Below, one piece after another: positions 34,901-45,775 of a stretch of DNA of 64,000 nt; position 1 is the first letter of the stretch; every line of letters starts with the position of its first letter. The notes under the pieces were generated by a model. That model was not told where the DNA came from, did no database searches, and worked only from the letters and a program-made list of their open reading frames with translations. The DNA lies in contig CAMRHE010000035.1 of assembly GCA_947044405.1 (NCBI GenBank), positions 7,909,501 to 7,973,500 of the forward strand, in the 5' to 3' direction. A program made the position numbers and the translations under genes. Source of the DNA: Leptodactylus fallax (Eukaryota; Chordata; Amphibia; Anura; Leptodactylidae).

Positions 34901-37900
34901 CCTGGTACCCAGACAGCACGGCTCTTAGTATTGTTTGCATACCACAAGCTGTGCTGCTCACTTGCCATTCAAACTGTAGTGGCAAGTGTAGGTATTGCAG
35001 CGCTGTCCCATTGAAATCTCTGGGACAGCGCTGCAATAGCTACACTCACCGCTACAGTTTGTAAACAATACCGAGAGCCACACTGTCCTTTCACAGTCTG
35101 GTTATAGAAATCGCTCATTAGTATATATAAGTGGCCCAGGTTTGGTCAGGGTTTTAACTGTATATAGATACAGATGATGTATTCAAATAATTTATTAACC
35201 ATTTATTTTGTTTGTACTGTTGCTACTGAAAATCCTATTGTTTAGTCTGTGGTATTTTACGACATCCTTCCGTTGTTGGGTTCAGCTGCTGTATAGCTCC
35301 CCAGTAGCTAGGTTCCATAGAGATATGTATATCTCTGGATGCTTTCCATTATGTAAGGACACACACCAGGGCTTTCCCTGTTTGTCATTGCAAATGAGCG
35401 TCCCTCTATCCAGGTGTGCTCTTCCTCATCTGTAACTGGCTTCAGATTTGGACACCATGATGAGTGCATAGCATTATTTGCCAACCGTACCTTCCTTTTC
35501 CTTCAAGACCTGCCCCTCTTGTCCACTGTTTTGTCCATAATTGATACCTTTAGCTTCCACTTTGGCATTAAGGTTAATTGAGATAAGATCCACTTTCTGG
35601 CAGTTATTGAGACGGTAAGGTCCCTGCTGTACTAAAAACAACCTACCTGGGTATAGTCGTAGATAGACAACACAGTTACTTCTATGGAGACAACATGCAT
35701 GCTTATTTTTTTTTTCCTCCATCTGACTAAAAGATCAGAACAATGTTGGGCAGCTCTGCTCTGAATTCTAGGAGTATGTTTTAGGCTGCTTAAAATAAAG
35801 CTGCTCCCAAAGTTTTTATATATTTTCCATAATTCTACTGTCTGGCTCCGAAAAGCTTTTTTGGTGAGTTTTGTAGAGTGAACCTTTAGATGCTTTGGGT
35901 GGGCTTTCTGTCTGAAATAACCTTCGAAAGCATTTGCCTACCTGTGGACTAGGGAGGGTTAGCACTTCTCCACTTGTACTGTTACTACCTGGCCAGTCAA
36001 CTTGCTTTTGGTTTGACTAGTGGTTGTTCTACATGGATTATAACCCTGCAGAATGACTAGAGCAGGTGGGGCCCTGTTCAGGTTCTGCAGGGCTTCTTGC
36101 TAAGAAGACCGAACGCCTATAGATCTAACCTCCCTATCCCTAGAAAAGTTGCAATTCAGATATGGTACACCACACTTTACCTAGTCTGTGGCATATGGAT
36201 ATTTTGCAAGATCATATGCAATGACTTATTGATTAAAATGACACAGCTGATAGCTTTCACTAGATATATTATCAGATTTGGCCTCTTAAAGATAAACAGC
36301 TCAGGTTGCCAGATTTAATCCTTTTTTTCCTTTTTTTACATTTCCGATTGTTTTAATTCAGATTTACTTTATAGGTTACATTTCACATTGAGCCGTACAG
36401 AAATCGAGACGATCGCAGTTTGCATAATGATATAATATATATAATTGACAAGTAAGTTTTTATTTGGTCTTATCTCCTAATATTTGTTTTGCAATTTGTG
36501 TATTCTGTTTCCATGAAAATTCTTTATAAACATGTATACTATGAAACGGTGCAAAAAACGGCTTCCAGACACTACTTAAAAGTTTTTTTTTAGGACTTTA
36601 ATATTGAATGCTTATCCTTAGAATAGACCATCAATAACAAATGGGTGGTGCTCAAGCAAGTGCTGTATTCCCTTTATTGCTTAGCAGGAACAGCTCCGTA
36701 CGTCTTTTGGCTGTGCCTGGTATTGCAGCTCAGTCCCTTTTACAAGGGCCTTTCGTGCCTGTTTACAGTATTTGTAATATGGTGGAGTTTTTAAGTTTGA
36801 AAAATGTTGTATATGCAGGTTTTCAAGTATACATAATAATATAGAATAAACACCCGAAAAACTTGCCATAACCAGAGCATGCCGAGTTTTAAAAAATATT
36901 CAGATTACTCCAAAAACCCTTATATGGAACACTTTTTTTATATGTAGACTTTTCAGTATGTCACTATAGATGTTAAAATGTCATCTGGTCACAACATTTT
37001 TAATCTAAAAAACAAAAATTTCAGCCTTAGTGACCCATCACCTGACTGTTTTCAGGCGAAGTAATATTGTATTTCCTGGCCTAAACATGGTTACTGTGAA
37101 TTGAACTTATAGCATTATAATCATTTATAATCCTGTAGGTTTCAGAATTTCTGAAATATACCATACTGTGGTTGTAGCATGTATCATTTATCAGTATGGT
37201 GCTGTAAGTTTACTTACACGGACCATATTTTTCGTATCAAACACAATTGTGTTAAAGGGGCCCTTAGAACCAAAATGACAAAACCTTCTGGTACAGTATA
37301 TCTGCCTTATGTCATTTCCCTGCCTGCAAGTGACTGCTGAGCTTATTGCTGGCCTATACAATGCATTCCAATTCACCAGAATCTACATCCATACAGTGCT
37401 CAGTATCCAAATTGCAGGGCTCCAATTAGATTCGCAAACACAATAGAAATAAATTTTAATCCCAAGTGTAAATTTAGAATTGTCAGCAGAGGATTGTGGG
37501 AGCTAAAGGATTTAGATGTGTGATGTGATAATGATAACTGTGGTTTAAGATCTTCATTGAAGGCAGTGAGGTGTGAGAACACAGGGAAGATGAGCAGTGA
37601 TGTGGATGAATTGTTTAAGCATGGAGCTTAAACAAAGCTGACAGACTTCATAAGTTTATGTAGCAAGTAAATAAGTTGCTTAGGCTCAAAAGAACTTCCC
37701 ATTAACAGATGACAGAAAGTCTAATGACACTAGTGATTCTTATTTCATGCCATTGCTGTGCGTGTGAAAGTACTAAACTGGTAGCCTTACTCATTCACAT
37801 CATATCATGAGTCTATAAAAACCTTCCAGTTCCGTTACATGAAATGAAATTGTTTTGTTTTTTCTACATATTAAAAATGGCAAATGTTTATATGGACATA

Positions 37901-40900
37901 CAGTGCAATATGTCAGTTAATACTCCTGATGCATACCTCCGACATACATCTTAAATGTCATGTGAACAGGTTCTTAGAGCAATTTCTTAGTTGAATAGAG
38001 CCTTTTTCATGGTGCTTGATTTCTGTCAGTGGAAATTGAAGGCTGTATCATTTCTTCCCTATTACTCACACTTTGAGTAACAAGTATACAGTATATTTTC
38101 TAATACATGTTTTAAGGCCAAAATTAGGTGTGTACTTAAAAAGGGAGACATTAATATATTTCATATATAATTCTTATTCCTTTGTAGTCTACTCCAGACA
38201 TTGGCTTAAAAACAGCATAAGAAAAAGCACTCTTAACCCCTTCCCACATCATGATGTAATAGGTCATATGTCATGGACATACTGCTGGATGCCATGAGCA
38301 GCAGGTGTCAGCTGTAACATACAGCTGAAACCATGCTGCAACACCCCCAATCTAAGAGAACTCTGATCGAAGATATTTAACCACTTGGATGGTCAGTTGT
38401 GACCACCGCAATTAAGGAGCTCCCTTTCCATGGCACCCAGAGGACATAAAAATTACAAATCTAAAAAGTAAGCCAGAAATGGTGTTTTCATCCAAAAAAT
38501 GAAATAGGAGGGAATGATGCCAATAAAAAGTATAGCTTGTACTGCAAAAAAATATACCCTTAAGTAGTTAATTAAATAGCAAAATAGTAATGTTTTGACT
38601 TTGGCAATGGAAAAACAAATGAGTTTCCAAAAAAGGGTTTTTATAGTATAGAGTTAGTTAAACATGAAAAACGATAGCTATCTTTTTATACACAGTGGCT
38701 TGCAAAATAATAATTTTGACTAAATTACACATAGCTGGACTCTATTAACTAATTAAGTGACTTCTGAAGACAATTGATTACACTGGATTTTATTTAGGGG
38801 TATCAGAGTACAGGGGGTTGAATACTTTTGTACATCACATTTTTCAGATTTTTATTTGATTAAAATTTTGAAAACTATGTATCATATTCGTTCCACTTCA
38901 CAATTATCTGCTACTTTGTGTTGGTCTATCACTTAAAATCTCAATAAAATACATTTAAGTTTGTTTTTGTAAGGTGACAAAATGTGTAAAAGTTCAAGGG
39001 GAATGAATACTTTTGCAAACCACTGTATATATATATTATAAAAATACCTACATTATATAATGTATATAAATTAGATATCACCGCATCCTGAACATCCTAT
39101 AAATCTAAAGCATCTTGTCTCACAAAATAATCCTTTAACTAACTCTGTAAATGGAAAAATCAAATAAGTTCTGGCTTTTAAAAGATGGTGATGCAAAAAC
39201 AAAGGATTTTTTTTAAAGTGTTTTATTGTATAACAATAGAAAATTCATGAAAACTATATAAATTAGGTATCACAGTAATTGTACTGACATGCAAAATAAA
39301 GGTTACATTATTTCTACTCTATGGCAAATGGTGCAGTATTTTAAAATGAAAAATTACAGTGCCTTGCGAAAGTATTCGGCCCCCTTCAACTTTTCAACCT
39401 TTTGCCACATTTCAGGCTTCAAACATAAAGATGTGTAATCAAGTCTCCGTATAAATGCACCTGCTCTGTGATAGTCTCAGGGTTCTGTTTAAAGCGCAGA
39501 GAGCATCATGAAGACCAAGGAACACACCAGGCAGGTCCATGATACTGTTGTGGAGAAGTTTTAAAGCCGGATTTGGATACATAAAGATTTCCAAAATTTA
39601 AACATCCCAAGGAGCACTGTGCAAGCGATCATATTGAAATGGAAGGAGTATCAGACCACTTCAAATCTACCAAGACCTGGCCGTCCCTCTAAACTTTCAT
39701 CTCAAACAAGGAGAAGACTGATCAGAGATGCAGCCAAGAGGCCCATGATCACTCTGGATGAACTGCAGAGATCTACAGCTGAGGTGGGAGAGTCTGTTCA
39801 TAGGACAACAATCAGTCGTACACTGCACAAATCTGGCCTTTATGGAAGAGTGGCAAGAAGAAAGCCATTTCTCAAAGATATCCATAAAAAGTCTCGTTTA
39901 AAGTTTGCCACAAGCAACCTGGGAGACACACCAAACACGTGGAAGAAGGTGCTCTGGTCAGATTAAACTAAAATCGAACTTTTTGGCCACAATGCAAAAC
40001 GATATGTTTGGCGTAAAAGCAACACAGCTCATCACCCTGAACACACCATCCCCACTGTCAAACATGGTGGTGGCAGCATCGTGGTTTGGGCCTGCTTTTC
40101 TTCAGCAGGGACAATGAAGATGGTTAAAATTGATAGGAAGATGGATGTAGCCAAATACAGGACCATTCTGGAAGAAAACCTGTTGGAGTCTGCAAAAGAC
40201 CTGAGACTGGGACGGAGATTTATCTTCCAACAAGACAATGATCCCAAACATAAAGCAAAATCTACAATTGAATGGTTCACAAATAAACGTATCCAGGTGT
40301 TAGAATGGCCAAGTCAAAGTCCAGACCTGAATTCAATCGAGAATCTGTGGAAAGAGCTGAAAACTGCTGTTCACAAATGCTCTCCATCCAACCTCACTGA
40401 GCTCGAGCTCTTTTCCAAGGAAGAATGGGCAAGAATTTCAGTCTTTCGATGTGCAAAACTGATAGAGACATACCCCAAGCGACTTGCAGCTGTAATCGCA
40501 GCAAAAGGTGGCGCTACAAAGTATTAACTTAAGGGGGCCGAATAATATTGCACGCTCCACTTTTCAGTTTTTTATTTTTTACAAAAGTTTAAAATAACCA
40601 ATAAATTTCGTTCCACTTAACGATTGTGTCCCACTTGTTGATTCTTCACCAAAAAATTTAAATTTTATATCTTTATGTTTGAAGCCTGAAATGTGGCAAA
40701 AGGTTGAAAAGTTCAAGGGGGCCGAATACTTTCGCAAGGCACTGTATATGCCAGAATAGTTTTCTTTCATCATCCCCAGAAAAAGGTATAGCACACCTCC
40801 AAATCTATAAAACAACTTTTCATAAATGAATAATGCATGTAAAATATAAGGAACTTTGTGATATATCTTATTAATTAAATGTTTCCTTCTTCATTTGAGG

Positions 40901-42158
40901 CTGTGTTACCTTTTATATAGTAGTGTTTGGAGGGATGCTGAAGGTTTAATATAATGTAGTCAATAAGTTATTATTACCCCAAATTGATTCCACTGAAAAA
41001 TACAACTTGTCTTGGAAAAAGCAAGTCCTCAAACAGCCACAATGCCAGAAACGTAAAAAAGTTACAGCTTTCAGAGAGCAGCAATATAATAAATGGATAA
41101 AATTTGTCGTGTTCTGAAGGACAAAGCTGTGTCCTTAAAGGGTTGCAGAGGACCAGTCATCTCTGTCTGTTTTAGCAAATAATTGTCTCAGTGAAGTAAC
41201 CATTCTAGATCATCTTCTTTTATAACTCTGTGTTCCGTTTCTCTGTTGTTGTTCAAGAATTTCCAGGAAGAATAACTGCCTGTTACCAGCTGGGGACATT
41301 TCCCTAAACAATCTAAAAGTGTTAAATAGAGTAAATGCAAGATCTAATTTTCATGAGTAGCTGCTTATTTTATCTACAACAGATTAAATACCTAGAAAGA
41401 TCTGATCTTAGACTAAAATAACAGAAAATCCAAGAACACTGCATTTTCAGGGTTATATTTTGCATGTTTTTTGGATAATTATGTATTTAGATGGTTTTTA
41501 ATTCAACATGTATTTATATTGTAGATATGGTGAGCACCCTGCGTTTTACAGATATACGACAAGAACTGGGACAAGTCTACCAATATTTTACATTTATGAT
41601 TCCTATATAACTTCATCTGATTCATGGGCTAAGCTTTTAACAGCCTCAGGATCTCACAGCATTCGGAATACCAAATACGATGGAATTTTTGTGGCTTTGC
41701 TTGTAGAGGAAAAACATAAGTTTGATATTCAAAGAAGTGGTTTTGATGGAATTTACACTTATTTTGCCACAAATGGTTTTACATATGGTTCCTCACACCA
41801 ATACTGGCAAAGTCTGAAAGATTTTTGTGATTCCAACAATTTGATATTTATTCCAAGTGTAGGGCCAGGATACATAGACACCAGCATACGTCCTTGGAAC
41901 TTAAAAAATACCAGGAATAGAATAAATGGAAAATATTACGAGACTGCACTGAATGCAGCATTGCTGGTACGTCCTAGCATTATTTCTATCACTTCATTTA
42001 ATGAGTGGCATGAAGGAACTCAGATTGAAGCAGCTGTACCTAAGAAGAATGCTCACGTAAAGTATGAGGACTACTTACCTCATAAGCCTAACATTTACCT
42101 CGAGCTGACTCGAAAGTGGTCAGAAAAGTATATGAAAGAGAGAGAACGGCTTGTTTAA
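31925..42158 (+). CDS. MANEA: MANEA, Golgi endo-alpha-1,2-mannosidase (complete, four coding exons)
   Basis: Coding sequence join(31951..32467, 34253..34362, 36375..36451, 41525..42158) gives 445 residues. All introns are GT-AG, and phases join without a break (517+110+77+634 nt). The enzyme is a type II Golgi membrane protein of glycoside hydrolase family 99. It cuts inside glucosylated high-mannose N-glycans, releasing a glucosyl-mannose oligosaccharide and bypassing ER glucosidases. Visible features: cytoplasmic MIRLRRR, membrane anchor about residues 8-26, a stem to about residue 90, the FHVFYYTWYGNPQFDG start of the catalytic barrel, LSWYPP, KVTFHIEPY, and NEWHEG with E395 and E398 matching the paired catalytic/essential glutamates of the family. 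It ends KERERLV, roughly a dozen residues before human MANEA. The first base given includes the untranslated start of the exon. Confidence 0.97.
31935..32045 (+). promoter_or_regulatory. Overlapping upstream open frame on MANEA mRNA
   Basis: ATG at 31935 opens a 36-codon frame in a different phase from MANEA and ends at TGA 32043-32045, inside the MANEA coding region. It has no purine at -3 but has G at +4, while the MANEA ATG has A at -3. Such a frame would be expected to reduce MANEA translation modestly by leaky scanning. This is visible in sequence; the effect is inference. Confidence 0.5.
31951..32467 (+). CDS. MANEA: MANEA coding exon 1 (N-terminus, membrane anchor, start of barrel)
   Basis: The exon opens after a strong acceptor (pyrimidine tract then TTATTACAG, ending 31924). 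ATG at 31951 has A at -3. It encodes 172 residues plus one base: basic cytoplasmic tail, hydrophobic anchor TLAIFIFIICSIMMGL, a stem, then the family 99 opening VFYYTWYGNP and HWNHDQLKHWD. The donor is ATAG then GTGAGC at 32468. A frame running on to 32556 is read-through into the intron. An out-of-frame ATG lies 16 bases upstream. Confidence 0.96.
32468..34252. other. MANEA intron between coding exons 1 and 2
   Basis: 1785 bp, GTGAGC donor, acceptor TTTTATTTACAG ending 34252. TTTAAAGGGAACCTTTTCTC at about 32802 looks like a TTAA MITE arm. Nothing else recognised. Confidence 0.8.
34253..34362 (+). CDS. MANEA: MANEA coding exon 2
   Basis: 110 nt between ACAG and GTAAGT. It encodes GVISLSWYPPQMSDDSG followed by DLVPNILDIAHKYSLK. 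LSWYPP is a conserved strand of the family 99 barrel near the substrate cleft. The exon enters in phase 1 and leaves in phase 0. Confidence 0.95.
34363..36374. other. MANEA intron between coding exons 2 and 3
   Basis: 2012 bp, GTAAGT donor, acceptor TTTACTTTATAG ending 36374. Contains a MITE fragment (34800 to about 35065). The remaining sequence is unassigned. Confidence 0.8.
34800..35065. mobile_element. TTAA MITE fragment in MANEA intron
   Basis: Starts TTAAAGGAGTTATCTGG. A hairpin GGCCTATCTTTAGGATAGGCC follows at 34829. Two further inverted segments (GCAGCGCTGTCCC with GGGACAGCGCTGC, 34997-35034) are seen. The right TTAA end is not found. Confidence 0.65.
36375..36451 (+). CDS. MANEA: MANEA coding exon 3
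   Basis: 77 nt between TATAG and GTAAGT. It encodes VTFHIEPYRNRDDRSLHN and DIIYIID. HIEPY is strongly conserved in family 99 and its glutamate lines the active site. The exon leaves in phase 2, joined to the last exon as DKYGEHPAF. Confidence 0.95.
38693..39025. mobile_element. Tc1-type MITE in MANEA intron
   Basis: Ends CAGTGGCTTGCAAAA and TTTTGCAAACCACTG, next to TA (the left TA is offset by CA). The right subterminal region, GGTGACAAAATGTGTAAAAG, is typical of a Tc1 end. About 333 bp with no transposase; an internal-deletion derivative of a larger Tc1-like element. Confidence 0.78.
39357..40744 (+). mobile_element. Tc1-like element in the last MANEA intron
   Basis: The element is 1388 bp, flanked by TA at 39355-39356 and 40745-40746. 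Ends CAGTGCCTTGCGAAAG and its complement are followed by CGGCCCCCTT. The left inverted repeat is about 85 bp; the matching right one ends AAGGTTGAAAAGTTCAAGGG...GGCACTG. Same orientation as MANEA. The transposase is nearly whole. Confidence 0.93.
39508..40527 (+). pseudogene. Tc1-like transposase with two in-frame stops
   Basis: From ATG at 39508 (MKTKEHTRQV) a single reading frame of exactly 340 codons reaches TAA at 40525-40527, with no frameshift. Two stops interrupt it: TAA in the eighteenth-codon area (39562-39564, after VEKF), and TAA at 39964-39966 directly after the first catalytic aspartate (LWSD then TKIELFG), where relatives have a glutamate codon. QQDNDPKHKAKS and DLNSIENLW carry the other catalytic residues. 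Point mutations only, so a fairly young copy. Confidence 0.93.
41525..42158 (+). CDS. MANEA: MANEA coding exon 4 (active-site half, C-terminus)
   Basis: 634 nt from the ATTGTAG acceptor to TAA at 42156-42158. It encodes most of the barrel: FYIYDSYI, VEEKHKFDI, GFDGIYTYFATNGFTYGS, FIPSVGPGYIDTSIRPWN, and SFNEWHEGTQIE with E395 and E398. It ends ELTRKWSEKYMKERERLV. I see no canonical AATAAA close after the stop, so the polyadenylation site is not placed. Confidence 0.97.
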
Positions 42159-42925
42159 TGACTCTGAGCTTTATGTACGCAAAGCAACTTTTTTGCAGTT
42201 TAATATTTTAGTAATTTGTAATTGAAGATTTGAATTCGTAGTAAATTGTTATCAAATTTTTATTATACACTGGAATTTAAAGTAAAGTTTTTTTTAGTAT
42301 ACTTGGAATGTTTAGAGTTATGTCTGTATTTGTCAGGGTTTTTTTTTTTTTGGGGGGGGGGGGTCAGGCTAAAGTATAATGATATAACTATATCATGACA
42401 CATTTTATTGACCCTTTTTACTGTATACATGGATTCCAATAGAAATTCTAGGACCCTTGTTGTAGCCACACAGCACTAGTGACACACATTGGAGTGTGTT
42501 TTCTGTTGTACATCGTATCCAACACAAAAAAAAAGCTAAATGTATTTTTTTAAAACTTTGCACTGCACAAAATATGAGACATTCTTAGTGCAAATAGGAC
42601 CTCTAAGGCAGTTACTGATGGTGTCCCTGTAAAGTTACATTCACATGACTGAGGTGCAAAACAGCTGTGAAAATCAATTTTTTCACGGCCTTCTTGCACG
42701 CAACATGACTTTTATATTTTAACAGTCTTTTTGGTTTGCACCGTCAAAATAATGGTCCTATGAATAGCCCCCATTCACTTAAATTAAATTTAATGCTGCC
42801 ATGTTATGTTGGACGTCACATGGCCATTATTCACTATAGTGTACATATAGTTTTTCAGTTATCTGACAAGAAGGGAAAAAGCTGTGGCCCAATTTTACAG
42901 GTAGTGGGAATTAATCAACAGTATA
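42159..42925 (+). other. Downstream of MANEA: 3' untranslated region and spacer
   Basis: A/T-rich with a T-run and G-run at 42341-42363. Probably the start of the MANEA 3' untranslated region. No other gene recognised. Confidence 0.5.
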
Positions 42926-43147
42926 CAGTGGGGAAAAAAATTATTTAGTCAGCCACCAATTGTGCAAGTTCTCCCATTTAAAAAGATAGAGAGGCCTGTA
43001 ATTGACATCATAGGTAGACCTCAACTATGAGAGACAAAATGAGAAAACATATCTAGAAAATCACATTGTCTGATTTTTAAAGAATTTATTTGCAAATTAT
43101 GGTGGAAAATAAGTATTTGGTCACCTACAAACAAGCAAGATTTCTGA
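42926..43147 (+). mobile_element. Left end of CAGTGGGG-family Tc1 (truncated, copy 4)
   Basis: Begins CAGTGGGGAAAAAAATTATT after TA (42924-42925) and follows the left end of copies 1 and 2 to CAAGCAAGATTTCTG, where it stops. No transposase and no right end are found nearby. The next sequence is the LINE. Confidence 0.88.
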
Positions 43148-43785
43148 TTAAAATACTTTTATGGTATAATCTATAGATGCCCCACCATAACTGAGGAGCT
43201 AGAGGATCAGTTGTACAAACAAATTGAGTAGACAGCACAGGCAGGTACAGTGGTCTTGATGGGAGATTTTAACTACCTGGATATTGACTGGGGTCATGGT
43301 TACGCATGGTCTGTAAAGGGGAAGAAATTCATCAACTTGTTGCAATTTTATGGTCCAGCTTGTAGAAGATCCAACTACAGGGGATGCTCTTCTGGACTTG
43401 TTGCAAATGTCATTGTTGGTGAAAATCTTGGTAATAGTGACCATAATATAATCAGATTACACTTAAATGGTAAGATTGGGAGGACAAAATACCTTCATTA
43501 TAAAAAGGCCAATTTTCCCAGGTTAAGGACTGCACTTCAGGATATAGACTGTGAGTAGCTATTGTCAAATAGTGATACCGAGGTTAAGTGGGAAATATTT
43601 AAATCTACATTAAGTAAGTATATAGCAAAATGTATACCCATAGGGAACAAGTATAAACGTTGTAAATTAATCCCCCCATGGCTTGCAACTCTGGTTAAAA
43701 GCAATAAAAAAAAAAAAACAGACTTTTAAAAAATATAAATCTGAAGGTTCAAGTGAAGCCTTTGAGAATTACAAAGCGCTTAATA

Positions 43786-44144
43786 CAGGTGCATATCAAT
43801 AAATTAGAATATCTTTGAAACGTTTATTTCAGTAAATTAAAAAAGTGACCTCTGATATTTTCTAGATTCTTTACACACAGAGTGTTCTAATTCAAGTGTT
43901 TTATTTCTGTAAATGTTGATTATGGATTACAGGTAATGAAAACCCAAATCTAAGAAAATTAGAATATTGTAAAAAAGTTGTGTTGTAAATTCAGTGTGGC
44001 ACCTGCCAAGGTTTCCTAAGCCTTTAAATGATCCCTCAGTCTTGTTCAGTAGGACACACAATCATGGAACACTGCTGATTATGAATTGAATTACTGAAAT
44101 AAATGAACGTTTCAAAGGTATTCTAATTTATTGAGATGCACCTA
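43786..44144. mobile_element. Tc1/mariner-type MITE in the LINE
   Basis: 359 bp between TA at 43784-43785 and 44145-44146. Ends CAGGTGCATATCAATAAATT and AATTTATTGAGATGCACCTA are inverted repeats extending about 45 bp (TTTGAAACGTT shared). Non-coding. It interrupts the LINE linker between AKSVK-type codons. Confidence 0.85.
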
Positions 44145-45005
44145 TAAAATCTGTAAAAGGGAAATAAAATCAGCTAAAATATGTAATGAAAGGCAGATGG
44201 CTAAGGAAAGCAAAATTAACCCACAAAAACTCTTTAAATATATAAAGAACTAGCAGAAGGACCCGGCTTCGCACGGGTATATTTAATTTTTTGCTTGTGT
44301 AGTGACCCCATAAGAATTGGCCAGTTTTGCACTTGACATCCAGTATGGCAGTCCAGTATAGGTATAGTCTATTTATGGCTGTGTTGCTAAGGAAACCTGG
44401 TAAATGAAATGTGAACTTATATTGTCTGATGCACGTCATATGACTGAAAACATACGTTCCTGCGAACTGCTATTGACTCATACAGGTCATAAATAGCTTG
44501 GTTGCGATGGAAACCTGGTGTAAAGCCGTGTGTATGTCAAGACTGAAGAACCTGCGATTTTCCATTGGTCCATAAGCGTCATGTGATCATGTGTATCTCA
44601 GTTTGGATATCAGTGAAAGACCTGCGATCAGTTGTTATGGAAAACCTGGAGTAAAGCAGTGTGTATTTGACCTTGTGTAACAGTGTCATCCACAGCGCCC
44701 TGCCCCTTTAAAGCTGACCCACAGCAGTGAAGAAAAATGGCTAGGTTGTTATGGAAACATGGAGTGCAGCTGTGTGCATGTGGATGACAATGCCTTGTCA
44801 GATTGGAGACGGGCTTGGGTCTGCTGGGTTGTTTCAGCATCTCGCTGTTGTCTGTGACATACCTTGTCAGATTGGAAATGGGCTTGGGTCTGCTGAGAGT
44901 TTTCATTAGCTCATGCAGCAGCCATGCGTTTTGCTGCAGGGGGCATGAGTAGTTTAAAAACGTTTCAATTTATAAGAATGCTGAAATCCAGTATGGCAGT
45001 CCAGT

Positions 45006-45500
45006 CAGTGGCGTAAATACCGGGGTAGCAGTGGTAGCGGCTGCCACAGGGCCTGGGACATTAGGGGTCCCATCTGAGGCGGCTGTGAGCAGGAGAGGAG
45101 ATCAGTAAGTCCCACAAACACTGCTATCATTATACTCTGGGGTCTTTTCAGCAGGCTTCGGGCCTCCTTGGTGACGTCCCAGATGTCGGTGGGCCAGTCC
45201 GACATCATTATGCGTAGCTATGCCTGGCTCACGTGACATCTGGTCCAACATTGAAGAGGTAGCAGGGAGTGCGCATAATACTATATGAAGGGGCCACTAT
45301 GATACTGTGTGCAGGGGCCACTATGGGGCAGAATACTGTGTGCAAGGGCCACTATGGGGCATAATAGCGTGTGCAGGGGCCAATATGGGGCATAATAGTG
45401 TGTGCAGGAATGCTGTTTGTACGGGGGGGGGCGGTTGCCGGGGGGGGGTCCCATGTCAAATGTTCGCCTTGGGGCCCAGCCATTGCTAGTTACGCCACTG
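45006..45500. mobile_element. hAT-type MITE with 8-bp target duplication
   Basis: Ends CAGTGGCGTAA and TTACGCCACTG are perfect 11-bp inverted repeats. AGTCCAGT flanks it on both sides (44998-45005 and 45501-45508). It lies inside the Helitron-like element. It carries about four copies of a 31-bp tandem repeat (45290-45415) and poly-G runs at 45423 and 45441. Confidence 0.92.
45290..45415. repeat. 31-bp tandem repeat, about four copies
   Basis: The unit is GTGTGCAGGGGCCACTATGG followed by GGCATAATAGC, with small differences. The same unit forms the larger array at 49465-50098 in a different hAT element. Confidence 0.85.
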
Positions 45501-45775
45501 AGTCCAGTATAGGTACAGTCTATTTATGGCTGTGTTTTTATGGAAACCTGGTAAATTAAATGTGAACTTATATTGGCTGATACACGTGATATGACTGAAT
45601 ATTTAAGGACTTGCGAAATGCTATTGACTAATACAGGTCATAAATAGCTTGCTTGCTATGGAAACCTGTGTGCCTGAGGATAGTAAGCGCCTGCGAGCTT
45701 CTATTGGCTGATAAGGGACATGTGACCGTGTGTATGGCAGTTGGAATATGAGTGAAAGACTTGCAGGCTTGTATT

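Larger units (their letters stand above)
36452..41524. other. MANEA intron between coding exons 3 and 4
   Basis: 5073 bp, GTAAGT donor, acceptor TTATATTGTAG ending 41524. Holds a Tc1-derived MITE (38693-39025) and a near-complete Tc1 element (39357-40744), both in sense orientation. The stretch 36452-38692 has no recognised feature beyond short frames. Confidence 0.8.
44250..45775 (-). mobile_element. Helitron-like element (3' end recognised, 5' end uncertain)
   Basis: On the minus strand the terminus reads ACCCGTGCGAAGCCGGGT, a hairpin, then CCTTCTG and CTAG before a host T. This fits the Helitron signature of a hairpin 5-12 nt before CTRR, inserting between A and T. No target duplication is seen in the interrupted LINE. 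The interior has two related segments (44350-44560 and 45505-45770) sharing GGCTGTGTT, ATGGAAACCTGGTAAAT and GAACTTATATTG. No Rep/helicase frame, so non-autonomous. The 5' TC end was not located and may lie beyond 45775. Confidence 0.6.
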
